From positions 108,501 to 172,500 of the forward strand of contig CAUYUJ010003558.1 in the NCBI GenBank assembly GCA_963575745.1: a DNA stretch of 64,000 nucleotides. Reading direction: 5' to 3'. Source of the stretch: Prorocentrum cordatum (taxonomy: Eukaryota; Sar; Dinophyceae; Prorocentrales; Prorocentraceae). A program made the position numbers and the translations under genes. The notes under the pieces were generated by a model, which was given only the letters and a program-made list of their open reading frames with translations, had not been told where the DNA came from and searched no databases. This document shows positions 1 to 10,479 of the stretch, piece after piece (the stretch's first letter is position 1; the number at the start of each line of letters is the position of its first letter).

Positions 1-835
1 GAGCAACTTGCCTGGTGGGAGAGAGGGAGGAGCCCCAAACCTCCGACGCCCAGATTCTGCAATGCCTTGCTGTCCTCGGACCTCTCACCCCCGGGACGGG
101 TGCCTCATACCCGGCCGCTGCTTATAACGCACATGGGGGTTAGAACACGGACCTCCAGACGCGGCAATCGTGAGCGCCAATTGTTCAAGACGCGGGACGT
201 CTGGGGAGGAGGAGGAGGAGGAGGCTTTCGGTTCGGATTCCCTCATTCCCACCAGAGATGTGTGGCTAGCGTATACTTCGAGCCTGTGGGCGGACTTCTT
301 TTCCCTTATCTCTCATGCACTGTGCGTGTAATTTTGTACGCTGGCGTCGCCTAACTTGTTTGCGGTTTGCCTGCGCCGGCCTCTCGCATTCCTGTTTTAC
401 CCGCAGAACGCACCAGCTCCATGGCTGACCACCCAACCCCAAACGGGAAGATGAGGGGGAGGAGAAAGATGAGCGGAGGGGAGGATGAGGGAGGATGACT
501 GGGCGCCAATGGCGGTTTCCAGAATCCCTGTCTCCACCAATGATGCCATCTCCCGGGGGCGCACCTCTCACTCCCGCTGGCTTCCGCTGGCGGAGCCGGC
601 CTCGTCTTGCCTCCGCCGCCCTCCGTCCAGGAAGACATCTCAACCCCTCCGATGCCTCAGAGGCAAGGCCCCTTCTGGAACGCCGCACGTGCCGAGGAGG
701 AGCAGTAGGGGCATTCATTATTATGTTGTGGGAGGGCGGAACGTGTCCGCTGTTCCTTTCAACATGGCCAGTCTTGTCGTCGACGATGCGAAATGCGTGG
801 CGGGAATGGGACGCGGCGCACATCCCGCGCGGACG
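1..835. other. gene-poor flank, no supported gene
   Basis: I see no supported gene here. The stretch holds a short GGA tract near 209-225 and one copy of an 18-base direct repeat (TATGTTGTGGGAGGGCGG) near 721-740, whose second copy lies near 911-930. Open frames on both strands have no recognisable motif. Confidence 0.4.
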
Positions 836-978
836 TCAATGCGGTGTCCTGGGGTATCCCCCACTCGCACTGAAATGCCCGCGCAGCCCCCAGTTGTGCC
901 ACCACTGTTTCTTATGTTGTGGGAGGGCGGGTGGGAATGGGCATGCCATGCTTGACTCGCTCGAGCTGGCTAGCTTGA

Positions 979-1104
979 TGCGAACCCTACCCCCCCCACG
1001 ATTTCTGAGGGGGAGGGTGGGGTTCGCTTCGCTCGCCCGGTGACGAACGAAGTGAACCCCACCCTCCCCCTCAGAAATCGTAGGGGGTAGGGGTAGGGTT
1101 CGCA
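979..1104. mobile_element. 126-bp palindromic MITE/introner-like element
   Basis: Almost the whole element is an inverted repeat. The left arm starts TGCGAACCCTAC and the right arm ends GTAGGGTTCGCA. Each arm is about 58 bp, with few mismatches, around a loop of about 8-10 bp. No coding capacity. The type of element is inferred from structure only. Confidence 0.6.
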
Positions 1105-1105
1105 T

Positions 1106-1430
1106 GTGGCCCCCTAAGCAGGAGGCCAGCAGAAGGCGAAGGGCCGAGGCCTCTGCCAGCGCCGCCTCCAACTCGCCGCGCTCCTGGCCCTCCCGGCGCA
1201 GGCTCTCCTGCCGGGCCTCGAGCTCCGCGCGCGCCTCCCGCGGGCTGGCAGGGCACTCGTCGTCATCATCGTCACTGGCCGCGTCGTTTCCGTTGTCTTC
1301 CTCGTCCTCCTCGTCCTCGTCCTCCTCCTCGTCCTCCTCCTCCTCCTCCTCCTCCTTCTCCTCCTCCTCCTCCTCCTCCTCCTCCTCCTCCTCCTCCTCC
1401 TGGGAAGGCTTACACGTGAAGGACGCCCGG
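1106..1430 (-). CDS. candidate acidic/coiled-coil exon (weak)
   Basis: A minus-strand open frame (part of an open stretch 836-1501) encodes a long Glu run from a GAG microsatellite, then an Asp-rich stretch, then a regular heptad-like helix (REARAELEARQESLRREGQ and ELEAALAEASALRLLLASCL). The Glu run is preceded by a good-looking acceptor (CTTCCCAG followed by G, about 1400-1406). The helix stops just before the palindromic element at 979-1104, so an intron could start there. I do not recognise a family and found no partner exons. The Glu part may be only a translated microsatellite; the helical part looks more like real coding sequence. Confidence 0.25.
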
Positions 1431-1501
1431 TGTCCTGAGTCTGTTTGGGCTTTTTGCGTCGAGCTGCTTCCATGAATCATACGGAGGCGTGATCGCCTCA
1501 T

Positions 1502-2377
1502 GGCCCGTCAGCGGGCCCACTCGGTCTGCAGGACATTTTACCCGCGCGCACCTCTGGCAGCGGCTCCCATGCGGAATGTTTCGCGGACCCTTCCGATCGG
1601 ATCCGATCCTCTTCCGTTCTACTACAGGCAGTCCGGTCACTTGGTACGACTTGAAAATTCGGCTGAAGTCTCAAATCCCACGACGGTGCCAGATTGTCGG
1701 TCCAGCCAGGCCACGGGTCGTCGGCCCAACCAGCTTGGGGAAACGGGGTTTGGCGGCAGGTCGCGAGCGATGGGCGCAGCGTCGGGCACCCGAAAACGAA
1801 TGCAGGGGCCCCCGCAGACGTGGACGAAGGTCCACGTTCGGAAACGTCAACCTCGCCTCGGGCGTCGGATCCGGGCACGGATCCGCTGCGGATCAGATGC
1901 GGATCCGAAGCTTGTTGGACGGATCCGATGCGAATTCGATGGCTTTGAACGGATGCGAGTGCGTGTTTGGCGCGGATCCTGTCGGACCGCTGCGCCCTGA
2001 ATGGCAGCGAAGGGCTCCGGGGGCGACTTGCGCAGGGGCACGGGGCTGGCGCGACAATGCGGGGGGGGGAGGGCACCTCCTAGAACTTGACTCGGGTGCT
2101 CCTTATGGCAATTTCCTCCAGCGGCTACTTCTCATTGCTTGCTCGGGCAACTCCTTCTAGCACGTTCCTCGGGCGGCTCCTGTTAGAACATTCCTCGGGC
2201 GGCTCCTCCCCCGACTGACCCGTCGGAGCTTCTGACCGCGCCTGGGCGCGCTCGCGTCCGTGCGCCTTCTGGAGTGTCAGGCCCCGGTCATGCGATGACT
2301 CAGTCGCGCTTCCAGCCCCGGCAAATCGCACCAACCTTACCTGACTGTCTGTAAAGGATCAAAACAACTGGATCAGG
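1502..2377. other. non-coding repeat-rich spacer
   Basis: No supported gene. Between about 1860 and 1980 the motif CGGATCCG and variants recur many times, and 2146-2215 has short repeats around 'GGGC(A/G)(A/G)CTCCT'. Open frames here have no recognisable domain. Confidence 0.4.
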
Positions 2378-2532
2378 CATGAACTTTCAGAGGTCCGTGC
2401 GGATTTCCTGCATCGGCGCTGGGCCCCCCCTCCCTGGCTCGCGAAGCGCACCAGGGGCGGCGCTGGAGGCGCCGCCAGGAGGGGCCTGGAGCCGATTGAA
2501 GAACTTCACGCGGCTCGTCGAAAGTTTATGGT
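2378..2532. mobile_element. family A palindromic element, copy 1
   Basis: The inverted repeat starts CATGAACTTTCAGAGGTCCG and its mirror ends with CGAAAGTTTATGG. The core contains ATCGGCGCTGGGCC and GGCGCCGCCAG. The same layout occurs at 4079-4242 and in intron 1 of the beta-mannosidase gene (38694-38902), which makes it a dispersed family. Confidence 0.6.
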
Positions 2533-2557
2533 TACGTGTGCCGTTTTAGGAGAGCTC

Positions 2558-2705
2558 CAAAGAGTACACCACCACCAGCCCTGGCCAGGCCCATCCTGGG
2601 CCCTGGACAAGTGTACAGGCCATCCAGGCCTAGGCCAGGAGGGTATATACACCGGTCCAGGGCCCAAAACGGACCTGGCCAGAGCTGGTGGTGGTGTATC
2701 GTTGG
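2558..2705. mobile_element. 148-bp palindromic element
   Basis: Inverted repeat with arms carrying TACACCACCACCAGC, CCTGGCCAGG and GGGCCCTGGAC on one side and their reverse complements on the other. No coding capacity seen and no second copy noticed in the window. Confidence 0.55.
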
Positions 2706-3079
2706 CGTCCCTCCGAGATTTTTCCGCTTTTGTTCTGCAACTCCTGCTCTTCTTCTTCGTCCGCGGGCCTCATCCTCCTCTCCTCCTGTGAAGGTGCCTT
2801 GCCTCCTTCCCCCTCCTCCTTCTCCCCCCTTCTGCCGCTCCCTCTCCCTCCTCCCTCTCTTTCTCTCTCCTCCTCCTCCTCCTCCTCCTGCTCCTCCTGC
2901 TTTTCCTCCCCCTCCTCCTCCTCCTCCTCCTCCTCCTCCTCCTCCTCCTCCTCCTCCTCCTCCTCCTCCCTCCTCCCCTCTCCTCTCCTCTCCTCTCCTC
3001 TCCTCTCCTCTTCCTTGTTCCACTGACTTCTCTCTCTTTCCTTGTCCTCCTCGTCGCTGTATACTCTCTCTCTCTCTCT
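2706..3079. repeat. CCT/CTCCT microsatellite block
   Basis: A pyrimidine-rich stretch. Roughly 2865-2970 is (CCT)n with interruptions, 2970-3010 is (CTCTC)n-like and 3062-3080 is (CT)n. No gene is supported; polyproline, polyserine and polyglutamate frames here are translations of the repeat. Confidence 0.85.
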
Positions 3080-3799
3080 ATATATGTCGGCGGTGCGCCG
3101 TGGCACGAACCCCCCCCCCCAGCACTACCGGGGGGGTTCGTGCACTACCGGGGGGGTTCGTGCAGCCCGCACCGGGTGCCGCCAGCGGCTTAGAACCCCC
3201 CCCCCTTACCGCTTTACCGGGGGGTTTCGTGCAGGCCGCACTGCGTCTACCTGGGCTCCCCCCCTCCCTGTGGGAGTGGGGGGGTGGGAGTGGGGGGTGG
3301 GTTGGGGGGGGGGCAGGGGGGCGGTTGGGAAGGGTGGCTCCCTGTCGAAGTGTGGCGTGTGCTCGCCTTGTGTTCTCTATTCGCGTCTGCTCGCCTTTGT
3401 TCCGCCGCAGCCTCTCGTATTGTGGCTCGTGGCCACAATACGAGAGGCTGCAGCGCAACTCCCGAGAGCCGCTGTGGGGGGTCGACGGCACGGCCGCGTA
3501 GAGAAGAACAGTGCCGCCGTGTTCCGGCACGGCCCTGGGATGCAATGCCGCCGCCGTGTTCCGGCCCGTCCTGGTAAGATTCGCGCGTCGGGGCTGGGTT
3601 TCGCGCGTGCTGGGAGCGCGCCGCTTACGGAGGGGTTGCGTCCTTACCGGGGGGTTTCGTGCAGCCTACCAGAGGAGGTCGTGTTTACCGGGGGGTTTCG
3701 TGCAGGCTCGCACCGGGAATGGCGCCAGCTCGAAACCCCCCAGGAGAGATTACCGGGGGGGGGGGGGCTCGCTCCGCACCGGGCACCGCCGACATATAT
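3080..3799. mobile_element. 720-bp element with terminal inverted repeats
   Basis: The left end reads ATATATGTCGGCGGTGC and the right end GCACCGCCGACATATAT (17 bp, exact). Inside are at least four copies of ACCGGGGGGTTTCGTGCA or close variants, all in one orientation, and near the centre a perfect 20-bp-stem hairpin (3407-3451). Both outer flanks are CT/GA microsatellite. No coding region is recognised. Confidence 0.55.
3407..3451. repeat. perfect hairpin, 20-bp stem
   Basis: GCAGCCTCTCGTATTGTGGC at 3407-3426 is followed by five loop bases and its exact reverse complement at 3432-3451. It lies at about the middle of the 3080-3799 element. Confidence 0.9.
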
Positions 3800-3857
3800 G
3801 TACATACATAGAGAGCGACGAAAGACGTATGATCGAGAGAGGGAGGGAAAGGGATAC

Positions 3858-3892
<35 letters not shown>

Positions 3893-3956
3893 AGCTCTCT
3901 TTCTCTCTCTCTCTCTCTCTTTCTCTCCTCTCTCCCTCTCTCTCTTTCTCTCGACT
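3858..3956. repeat. (GA)n followed by (CT)n tract
   Basis: An uninterrupted GA run of about 28 bp is followed within about 12 bp by CT-rich sequence of about 60 bp, which gives an inverted purine/pyrimidine arrangement. No gene. Confidence 0.85.
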
Positions 3957-4078
3957 CGAACTCTGCGTGCGCGTCTGTCGAAAGTCTGGGGGCCGCTTTC
4001 GGGCCACAGGCCGTGGACCAAATATTAGGGATGAAATAACCAGACCCCAGAAAGGTCTGGGGACTGCACTAGAGGAGC

Positions 4079-4242
4079 AAACAACGGCATGGTCATAACC
4101 TCTCGGAAATCGGCGCTGAATTCTTGGACCAGCGCTGCACTCCCCCTCCCTGCTCTGCGAGGGGCGGCGCCGGAAGCGCCGCCAGAGGGTCCCAGCGCCG
4201 ATCCAAGAACCCGTGCGGACCTCAGAGAAATTCTGTTTACGC
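4079..4242. mobile_element. family A palindromic element, copy 2
   Basis: It starts AACAACGGCATG, the same 12 bases that start the inverted repeat filling beta-mannosidase intron 1 on the minus strand. The core has AATCGGCGCTG, GGCGGCGCCGG and CAGCGCCGATCCAAGAAC. Imperfect inverted repeat, no coding capacity. Confidence 0.6.
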
Positions 4243-6300
4243 AATTTTATGCCTTTCGATGCACGTGTCTGTTGGGGGAGCGGTAACGGAGGGAGCCTTG
4301 CCACATCCAAGGGGCCAGTCAGGAGCGCTCTGAGCAAGCCGGGGGGGGGTCCAGCAATCTATCATGTGTGCTTCTGCTGCCGCGGAGCCCTGGCCACAGC
4401 AATCCGTGTTAAAACTGAATCAAGCTCCGGCGGAGAGTGGGACGACCACGACTCCTGCAGCCAGGCGGACTTAGGCAGCACCCAGATGGGAGACAACTAC
4501 AGCCGAAACTGTGACCAAGAAATGTATCATTCAAGACATCTGGGCCAGCTTCCCAGAAGTTTCTTGAAAGACACCTGGGCCAAATTCTGTTGTTAACGCT
4601 GGAGGGGCGAACATGCTCAAGAAACTTGGCACTTCTTCTGGCAAACTGGTCAAGAAACGCTGGCCCAACTTTTCGGGAGGAGGTTTCTTAACCAGACGCT
4701 CGACCGTATTTCGATTACGGTAGGTTCATGCAACGTCGACGCGCGCAGATTTGTTTGACACCTCGTCGATCGTTCAACCTTAAATCGATCGTGGCCCAAA
4801 TCGTTCAAGGTCGTCGAGTCCAGTTGCGTTACCGTGCCCCCCGGTGCTTCCGCGTCGCTCGATCCTGCAGAATTCAACCTTGAACGCCTTTGCCGTCGTC
4901 GTTGGCGCGCCATCGCCGCATGAACCTGCCGAACATCGTGATCTTCATCGTCACGTCGTTGCTCATGTAAGGGTGGGGGGACCGCCTCCGCGCCCAGGCT
5001 CAGAGGCGACATCTCGAGATCGAGCCTCTGGATAGGCGCATGTCAGTGAAGGGGCCATGGGACACACAAATAAGTAGACGCACATCCCAAGATTCAATAT
5101 TCCCCATCTTTTCACGATTGACTAGATGTTCGTCTTCCCCTCCGCATCCCATGTTTTTTTTTGTGTTTTATATTTTTTAGGGGGCATCGACGATCATTTG
5201 CGTGTGTGTGTTCCCCCCCCCCTGAGTCGGGCTCTCCCATTGGGGCCTCGGGCCCAGGTCGCATGATTAGCCTCGAGCCTCGCGCCGCGCGAAGCGCGGT
5301 CGGGGGAGGGGGGGGGGAAGCGAGAATCTCCGAGGAGGGATCTCGACGCCTTGGTTTTTTTTCAGGGGGCCTATGGTTTTATGGGGAGATCCTCGTCACC
5401 GCGGCCTCATGCGCCCCCGAGCCCCGATCAGAATTCGCCCCCAGCCGGTGGGGGGGGGGAATGAATTTTCTGGGAGTGGGGCGGAGGAGAAAACGAGCGG
5501 AAAAGGGGGTAATTATTTGGGGAGGGGTTCGTAGTTTGATTCCTCCATGGTGTCGCGGCGGCTGCCCCATCGACACACATTATGCCCTGCGACCAGATAA
5601 CGTGTCGCTCCCCTCCGCGGGTCGGGAAGCTTGGAAAGAAACTCGTTGCGTTGACGCTTGGGGACCTGGAAGTGGGCAGCTTGTCGCGCCGACGTCTGCG
5701 ACACGCTAAGCCGCCGATATCGGCGTGCCCTGCATACCCGCCAATCGAAAGAAGTAGGCGGAAACATGAAGTAGGAAAGCGGATCAAGTAGATTGAGCTC
5801 TGGGCCGCCCAACGTAGAACAACAACCACAACAAAAGCATGTCCACCCTTGCAGTAGGGATGCGCTTGAGGTAGATTGGGATCAGGGAATCCAGAAGACA
5901 TACGGCCGGACCAAAAACATAATAACATCCTTTCAGAGCATGAGACTCTCCGCCGGCCAAGCTGAAGAACATTCGATGTTACCATCCACCAGGATGCACA
6001 AGAACATCCAACAACCACGAAGAACATTAGGGTACCCTCCGAGATCTGACCTCGATCTTATACCTCGGTCCGACCGCACCTGCTTCCAACGATCGGCAAA
6101 TAACCCAGACCCTGGGCCACTCCCTCACGACATTCGAGTGGGGGGTGTATGGCCCGCACCAGCCCTTCGTGCTCCCGTGCCCCTGTCCTGGGCCAACTTG
6201 CCCAGGGAGGAGCAGAGCAAGCAGGGATCAGTCAGCATCGAACCGGGACATCGGGTCAAATACGGTGGGGGCATTCTCTCTGGGGCTTGCTGGCAACTTG
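4243..6300. other. non-coding spacer
   Basis: No supported gene. Short homopolymer runs (T at about 5152-5180, C at 5211-5221, G at 5306-5317) and ordinary mixed sequence. Open frames on both strands show no recognisable domain. A short similar phrase (CAGCTTCCCAGAAGTTTCTTG, then CTTGGCACTTCTTCTGG) around 4545-4640 hints at decayed local repeats. Confidence 0.35.
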
Positions 6301-6307
6301 AACGGTG

Positions 6308-9300
6308 TTTTTTTATATTATTATTTTTTAAATAAAAAAAAAAACTCTTCAAGCGGGCGCGAGCACCCGCGTGGTCGTGCCACGAATTCACGGGCGCAGC
6401 CGCTGGCCCGCGCGAGCGGCGCGGGGCGGCGGCAGGCCCCTCGGCGGCCGAGGAGGGGGCGCTCACCACCGCTGGCCCCACCTCCTCGCCGCGCGCGGGG
6501 CCGCAGCGCCGTGCACCTGCGTGCGGTCCCGCCCCCCGCGCGCCTGGGCTGCCTCGCGCCCGCGGGCGCGAGCGTCCTCCGCCGACGCGAAGCCGTGCGC
6601 GCGGAGGACGCCCTCCAGGGCGGGCACGAAGAGCTCCTGCACGCCCGCGCGCGCCGCTGCCTGCACGGCCTCCGCGGCCGAGGAAGCCGAGGCGCTCGCC
6701 AACGCCGCAGCTGCCCCGCCCCCAGGCCCAGCCGCACCAGCTGCACTGCCCGCTGCATGCCGTGCTGCCGCAGGCCTGGGCGGGACGCCAGGGCCGACCA
6801 CGCGCGCCGCCGCCAGGAGCTCGTCCACCTGGGGGATGGGCCCGCCGAAGTCGCCCATCTTGAGCGACCTCCGCCAGCGCTGCATCTCCTCCCAAGTCGG
6901 CGTCGTGAGCATCGCGATCGGCGGCTTCTCCTTGCCTGGCAAACGCAGCTTGCCGAATTCCGTCCTGGCCTGAGCTCGCGACCCTTGGCTTGATCTGTGA
7001 TCACCACCACCACGCGGCTTGGCCAAGCCCCTGTGTGCGTACCTCGGCTGGTGGCAGTACATGAAGCAGCGCGTGCACACCAGGATGGCCTCGTGCGGCT
7101 TGCTCACCACATTGGTCTGCATCAGGTTGTGGCCGTGCACCACCCATGGCTCGGTTCCAGCCGCGGGGGCAGGGGACGGGCGTTCCTCCTCCAGCTGGAA
7201 GCCCAGCGAGGGCACTGCGGACGACTTGGCCTCCGCTCTGCGTCGAACCTCTCTCGCAAACACCTCGCTCGCAGCCTCTGCACGTGTGGTGCCAGCCTCG
7301 CCTACCCCCGCAGCGATGGCGGTGGCAGGGGCGGAGCAGGCCCTCTGCGCGGCCGCAGGGCGCTTGCGGAAAGGCCCCGCTGCGCCGCCCGCGGCGCCTG
7401 CAACTCCACCAGTGGCTACTGCGCTGGCCGCTGCCGCCGCGGTGAAGGCTGTCGCTGTCACTGCTGCCGGGCTTCTGCCGCGCTGCGCTGTGGAGATATC
7501 CAGCAAGCCGTAGCCCTCATCCTCGCACGTCAGGTTCCACGGGTAGAGGTACGGCTGGAGGTTGACGTCATCCAGTGCTTCCGTAGGCCAGCAGTCTCGC
7601 ATACCAGAATCTGAAATGTAGACCTCCATCTCTGCGGCAAAGCGAGCTGCATCACGTGCCCTGGCCAGGCAGCCTTCCAGGAGCAGGATGTCGTCGACTG
7701 AGGGGGCGTGGAGGGCGGCTCCTTCCTTCGCTCGCTTGTCAGCTAGGCGGTTGCCGAGCAGCTCGATAGCCGACAACTCTCCTCTGGCCACTGCCGCTTC
7801 TGACCGATGTGTAGGAATGCGTTTGATCTTCACACCTTCGGCGGCATCCCCGACTCTGGCCCAAAGGTGGGCGTAGGGCGAAGTTGGGCCCTGAGCTCTG
7901 CCAAGGTTGAGCGCCGAGTCAACTGTGCCCTGGCAGTCGACCAGCAGCTGGTAGTTGCCGATGACCTCAGTGAGCGCCACCACCGCTGCGTAGTCTTCTC
8001 CCGCGCGTGCCGTCTGCGATGGGCATAACCTGGGAGGGACCGCCCCCCGCGCCTCGGCTAAGATGGCACCTTCCTTGGAAAGCGCGACGACCGACCAGCC
8101 CGCACAGCGCAGGCGCGGAAAGTCACCGAGGAAGCAGGAGCCGTCGGTGAATACCATGGCTCCGTCTTCGACCACAACCGCTTCATGCCAACCATGAGAG
8201 AGCCGCTCCCACTGGGGCTGCCAGCGCGGGCGATGCAGCAGCAGGGAGGGGTCCACGAACAGACCCTGGCAGAACAGCTCATCGAAAGGCGGGCCCATCT
8301 CGTGGACCACCCAAGCAGCACGCTTCAGGTCCGACGGCAGCCTGTCACGCCGCCAGGGTTCCCAAGCTGGGCAGACGTGGTGCCTGTGGAACATCGTGCC
8401 ACGTGCAGCCTGGCAGAGCTTGCAGATCGGGTCGATCTCGGAGGAGTGCCTCGCCAGACGGTCCTGGGGCCAGTGCGAGAGCGAGACCAGCCAGCGCAGG
8501 CAGCCCTTGTGGTGCCCATTCCAGGTCTCCGTCTCCTTCTTGCCGAGCAGCTCGTTGACTGGCCTCCACTGAGGCGGCAACTTCCACGGCCAAAGCAATC
8601 CAGGTCGAGCTCGAGCCTCCTCGAGCGCAGCCGCTTTCCTCGTGGCCTCCCTGGCCTTCTCCGCCAGGAACGCGGGCGAGAAATGCAGCACCTCGAACTC
8701 CCCCTTGTCCTCGTCTAGCAGCTTGGTGCCGTCGAAGGAGAGCCGCCAGCCTATCCTCTGCAGGGTGAGCGTGAGCGCCGCTATCGGCTGACGGACCGAA
8801 CTCCAAGGCCGTTGCTTGCTGAGCACCTGCTGGCTCTCTTGGATGCAAGCTTGGATGGCTGAGGCTGTGGCTTGACCAGACCACACCACGTTGACGAAAG
8901 CCTGAACTGCCATGCCCACTGCAGCAACCAGCGGGTCCTGCCGCCAGCCGCGGGGCGCGCACTGCAGGGCGAAACTGAGGGCCGCTCCAGGCGGCAAGCG
9001 ACCAGCGCACTTCGCAGCTGCCACCCTCAGCGCCCTCATGCGCCCAGGTGGGACTCCAGCTATGGCCGAGCCCCAGAGCGCCTTGGCCGTCGGCCCTGCT
9101 CGCATCACTCTAGCTTGCCGAAGGCCAGGTCCGAAGATGCGTGCCAGTCGTCCTGCTTGACGGAGTGCGTCCAGCTCTCGCTTGACCTGCGTCGCCACCA
9201 TGCGGTGTCCACCAGCAGTCGCGTCACCACCGAGGTCACGGTGTCCCTGAGCAAAGGTGACCTTGTCCAGCGGCCACCCCTCTTGCTTCATCAGCTCGCG

Positions 9301-10470
9301 CTGGAGGTCCACTGAGGAGGCCAGCACTTTCGTTTTGCCCCAATTGATCGGGAGCCGCTTGTGCTTCAGCATCGCCACGACGCCCTGGACGAAGCTGTTC
9401 ATCTGAGTAACCAGCACTCCTCTTGATCCTATTCCATTGCCCGAGATGTCGTCGATCACGTTGACGATCCGACCTATGGGGAGCTTCGCTCGACTCTTGG
9501 CAAGGAGGTCCATCAGCATGAGCCTAGCCATCGTTGTCGCACAACAGCAGCCTGCGATGACCGTGCCCCTCGCATGGATCACCTCGCTGACGGCGCTGTC
9601 AGCCGTCGCTCTCCTCGGTCCCGAGTATGCCACACAGAGCGCACGCACCAACCCTGTGCAGAATCCATTTAGCTCGGCCGCCTTCAGAAGCAACCCATGA
9701 TCGATCCTCTCGTAGAACTTGCTAATGTCGAAGTAGACCGAGACTCCGTCGAAGCCGACCTTCCGAGCAAGGCCAAGGTACAAGTTGTGTAAGTACGCTG
9801 CTCTATCGCAGCTGGTGTCCGAGCTGCTGCCCCAAATCTCAGGAAGGCGGTGGGCTCGCTCCCATTGCAAACGGTGCTGCCTGCGAATCCTGCCCCACAC
9901 ACGGAGCCAAAAGCACATCAAGCCGATGGGGCGGTGTCCGCCCCCAGGCTTGCCCAGGAAGACAATGAGCGTGGTGAACATCGCCGTCGGCTGCGGGTGC
10001 CTTTCCCATTGCGTCAGCACGTCAGCCATGCGCTGCGCGAACGGCCTTCCCAGCATCAACAGCAGTTTGGGGTGGAAGCCATCCCATCCAAGCGCCGTAT
10101 TCTTCGCGAACGTCCTCGCCGACTCTAGCACCTCCTCCGCCGTAATCGGGGGCAGATCCGACGTGGTAGGCCAGTCAGCAGGACTGGTCTGCTGTGCATC
10201 CCCGCTGCTCCACAGGGCCTTCCACTCCACCAGCATCTGATCCAAGGCCGCTTGGCCCACCAGTGGTACCGGAGGCGAGTCACCGCTGCCGTCCGCAAGG
10301 ATCGGCTTCGCCTCACCGTGGGGCTTCTTGCTAATAGCATGAGCTCCACGGCCTCCACCAGCCAGCGACTCGTCAACGAACTCCTTCCAGCGGGTCCTGG
10401 CTGCAGACGCATCGCCCTTGACGTGCATGTCAGTGACCCTGGCGATGGCCTTCAACGGTGGGGGATTTGT
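6308..10470 (-). mobile_element. LINE-type non-LTR retrotransposon A, 5'-truncated
   Basis: One long minus-strand ORF (6463-10455) with reverse transcriptase, zinc motif and RNase H. At its 3' side (6308-6350) lies a T-rich then A-rich tract that could be the tail. The ORF starts just before the RT finger region and no endonuclease domain is visible, so the 5' part seems to be missing. Its 5' end is almost directly followed by LINE B in the same orientation. Confidence 0.8.
6463..10455 (-). CDS. LINE reverse transcriptase-RNase H polyprotein (1330 aa)
   Basis: Polymerase of a non-LTR retrotransposon that would copy element RNA at a chromosomal nick. RT motif A is YFDISKFYERI (near 9705-9740). 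The motif B position reads AGCCCATTMAR, unlike the usual GxPQG. Motif C reads VNVIDDISG (near 9440-9465), keeping the two aspartates. A zf-RVT-like cluster CKLC...HRHHVCPAW lies near 8365-8430. RNase H follows: VFTDGSC near 8135-8160, a Glu in RAGEDYAAV, VDCQGTVDS, and GNRLADKRAKEGA near 7710-7755. After it comes an Ala-rich linker and a Cys/His motif (VCTRCFMYCHQPRY) near 7030-7090, conserved in LINE B. No apurinic endonuclease domain is seen. The ORF is intact, so this copy may be young. Family assignment is firm; activity is unknown. Confidence 0.85.
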   Translation of the reverse strand: MKAIARVTDMHVKGDASAARTRWKEFVDESLAGGGRGAHAISKKPHGEAKPILADGSGDSPPVPLVGQAALDQMLVEWKALWSSGDAQQTSPADWPTTSDLPPITAEEVLESARTFAKNTALGWDGFHPKLLLMLGRPFAQRMADVLTQWERHPQPTAMFTTLIVFLGKPGGGHRPIGLMCFWLRVWGRIRRQHRLQWERAHRLPEIWGSSSDTSCDRAAYLHNLYLGLARKVGFDGVSVYFDISKFYERIDHGLLLKAAELNGFCTGLVRALCVAYSGPRRATADSAVSEVIHARGTVIAGCCCATTMARLMLMDLLAKSRAKLPIGRIVNVIDDISGNGIGSRGVLVTQMNSFVQGVVAMLKHKRLPINWGKTKVLASSVDLQRELMKQEGWPLDKVTFAQGHRDLGGDATAGGHRMVATQVKRELDALRQAGRLARIFGPGLRQARVMRAGPTAKALWGSAIAGVPPGRMRALRVAAAKCAGRLPPGAALSFALQCAPRGWRQDPLVAAVGMAVQAFVNVVWSGQATASAIQACIQESQQVLSKQRPWSSVRQPIAALTLTLQRIGWRLSFDGTKLLDEDKGEFEVLHFSPAFLAEKAREATRKAAALEEARARPGLLWPWKLPPQWRPVNELLGKKETETWNGHHKGCLRWLVSLSHWPQDRLARHSSEIDPICKLCQAARGTMFHRHHVCPAWEPWRRDRLPSDLKRAAWVVHEMGPPFDELFCQGLFVDPSLLLHRPRWQPQWERLSHGWHEAVVVEDGAMVFTDGSCFLGDFPRLRCAGWSVVALSKEGAILAEARGAVPPRLCPSQTARAGEDYAAVVALTEVIGNYQLLVDCQGTVDSALNLGRAQGPTSPYAHLWARVGDAAEGVKIKRIPTHRSEAAVARGELSAIELLGNRLADKRAKEGAALHAPSVDDILLLEGCLARARDAARFAAEMEVYISDSGMRDCWPTEALDDVNLQPYLYPWNLTCEDEGYGLLDISTAQRGRSPAAVTATAFTAAAAASAVATGGVAGAAGGAAGPFRKRPAAAQRACSAPATAIAAGVGEAGTTRAEAASEVFAREVRRRAEAKSSAVPSLGFQLEEERPSPAPAAGTEPWVVHGHNLMQTNVVSKPHEAILVCTRCFMYCHQPRYAHRGLAKPRGGGDHRSSQGSRAQARTEFGKLRLPGKEKPPIAMLTTPTWEEMQRWRRSLKMGDFGGPIPQVDELLAAARVVGPGVPPRPAAARHAAGSAAGAAGPGGGAAAALASASASSAAEAVQAAARAGVQELFVPALEGVLRAHGFASAEDARARGREAAQARGGRDRTQVHGAAAPRAARRWGQRW

Positions 10471-10479
10471 TTTATCCTA

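Noticed and set aside
2532-3106. Polyglutamate, polyproline and polyserine ORFs
   Set aside because: Translated CCT/CT microsatellites.
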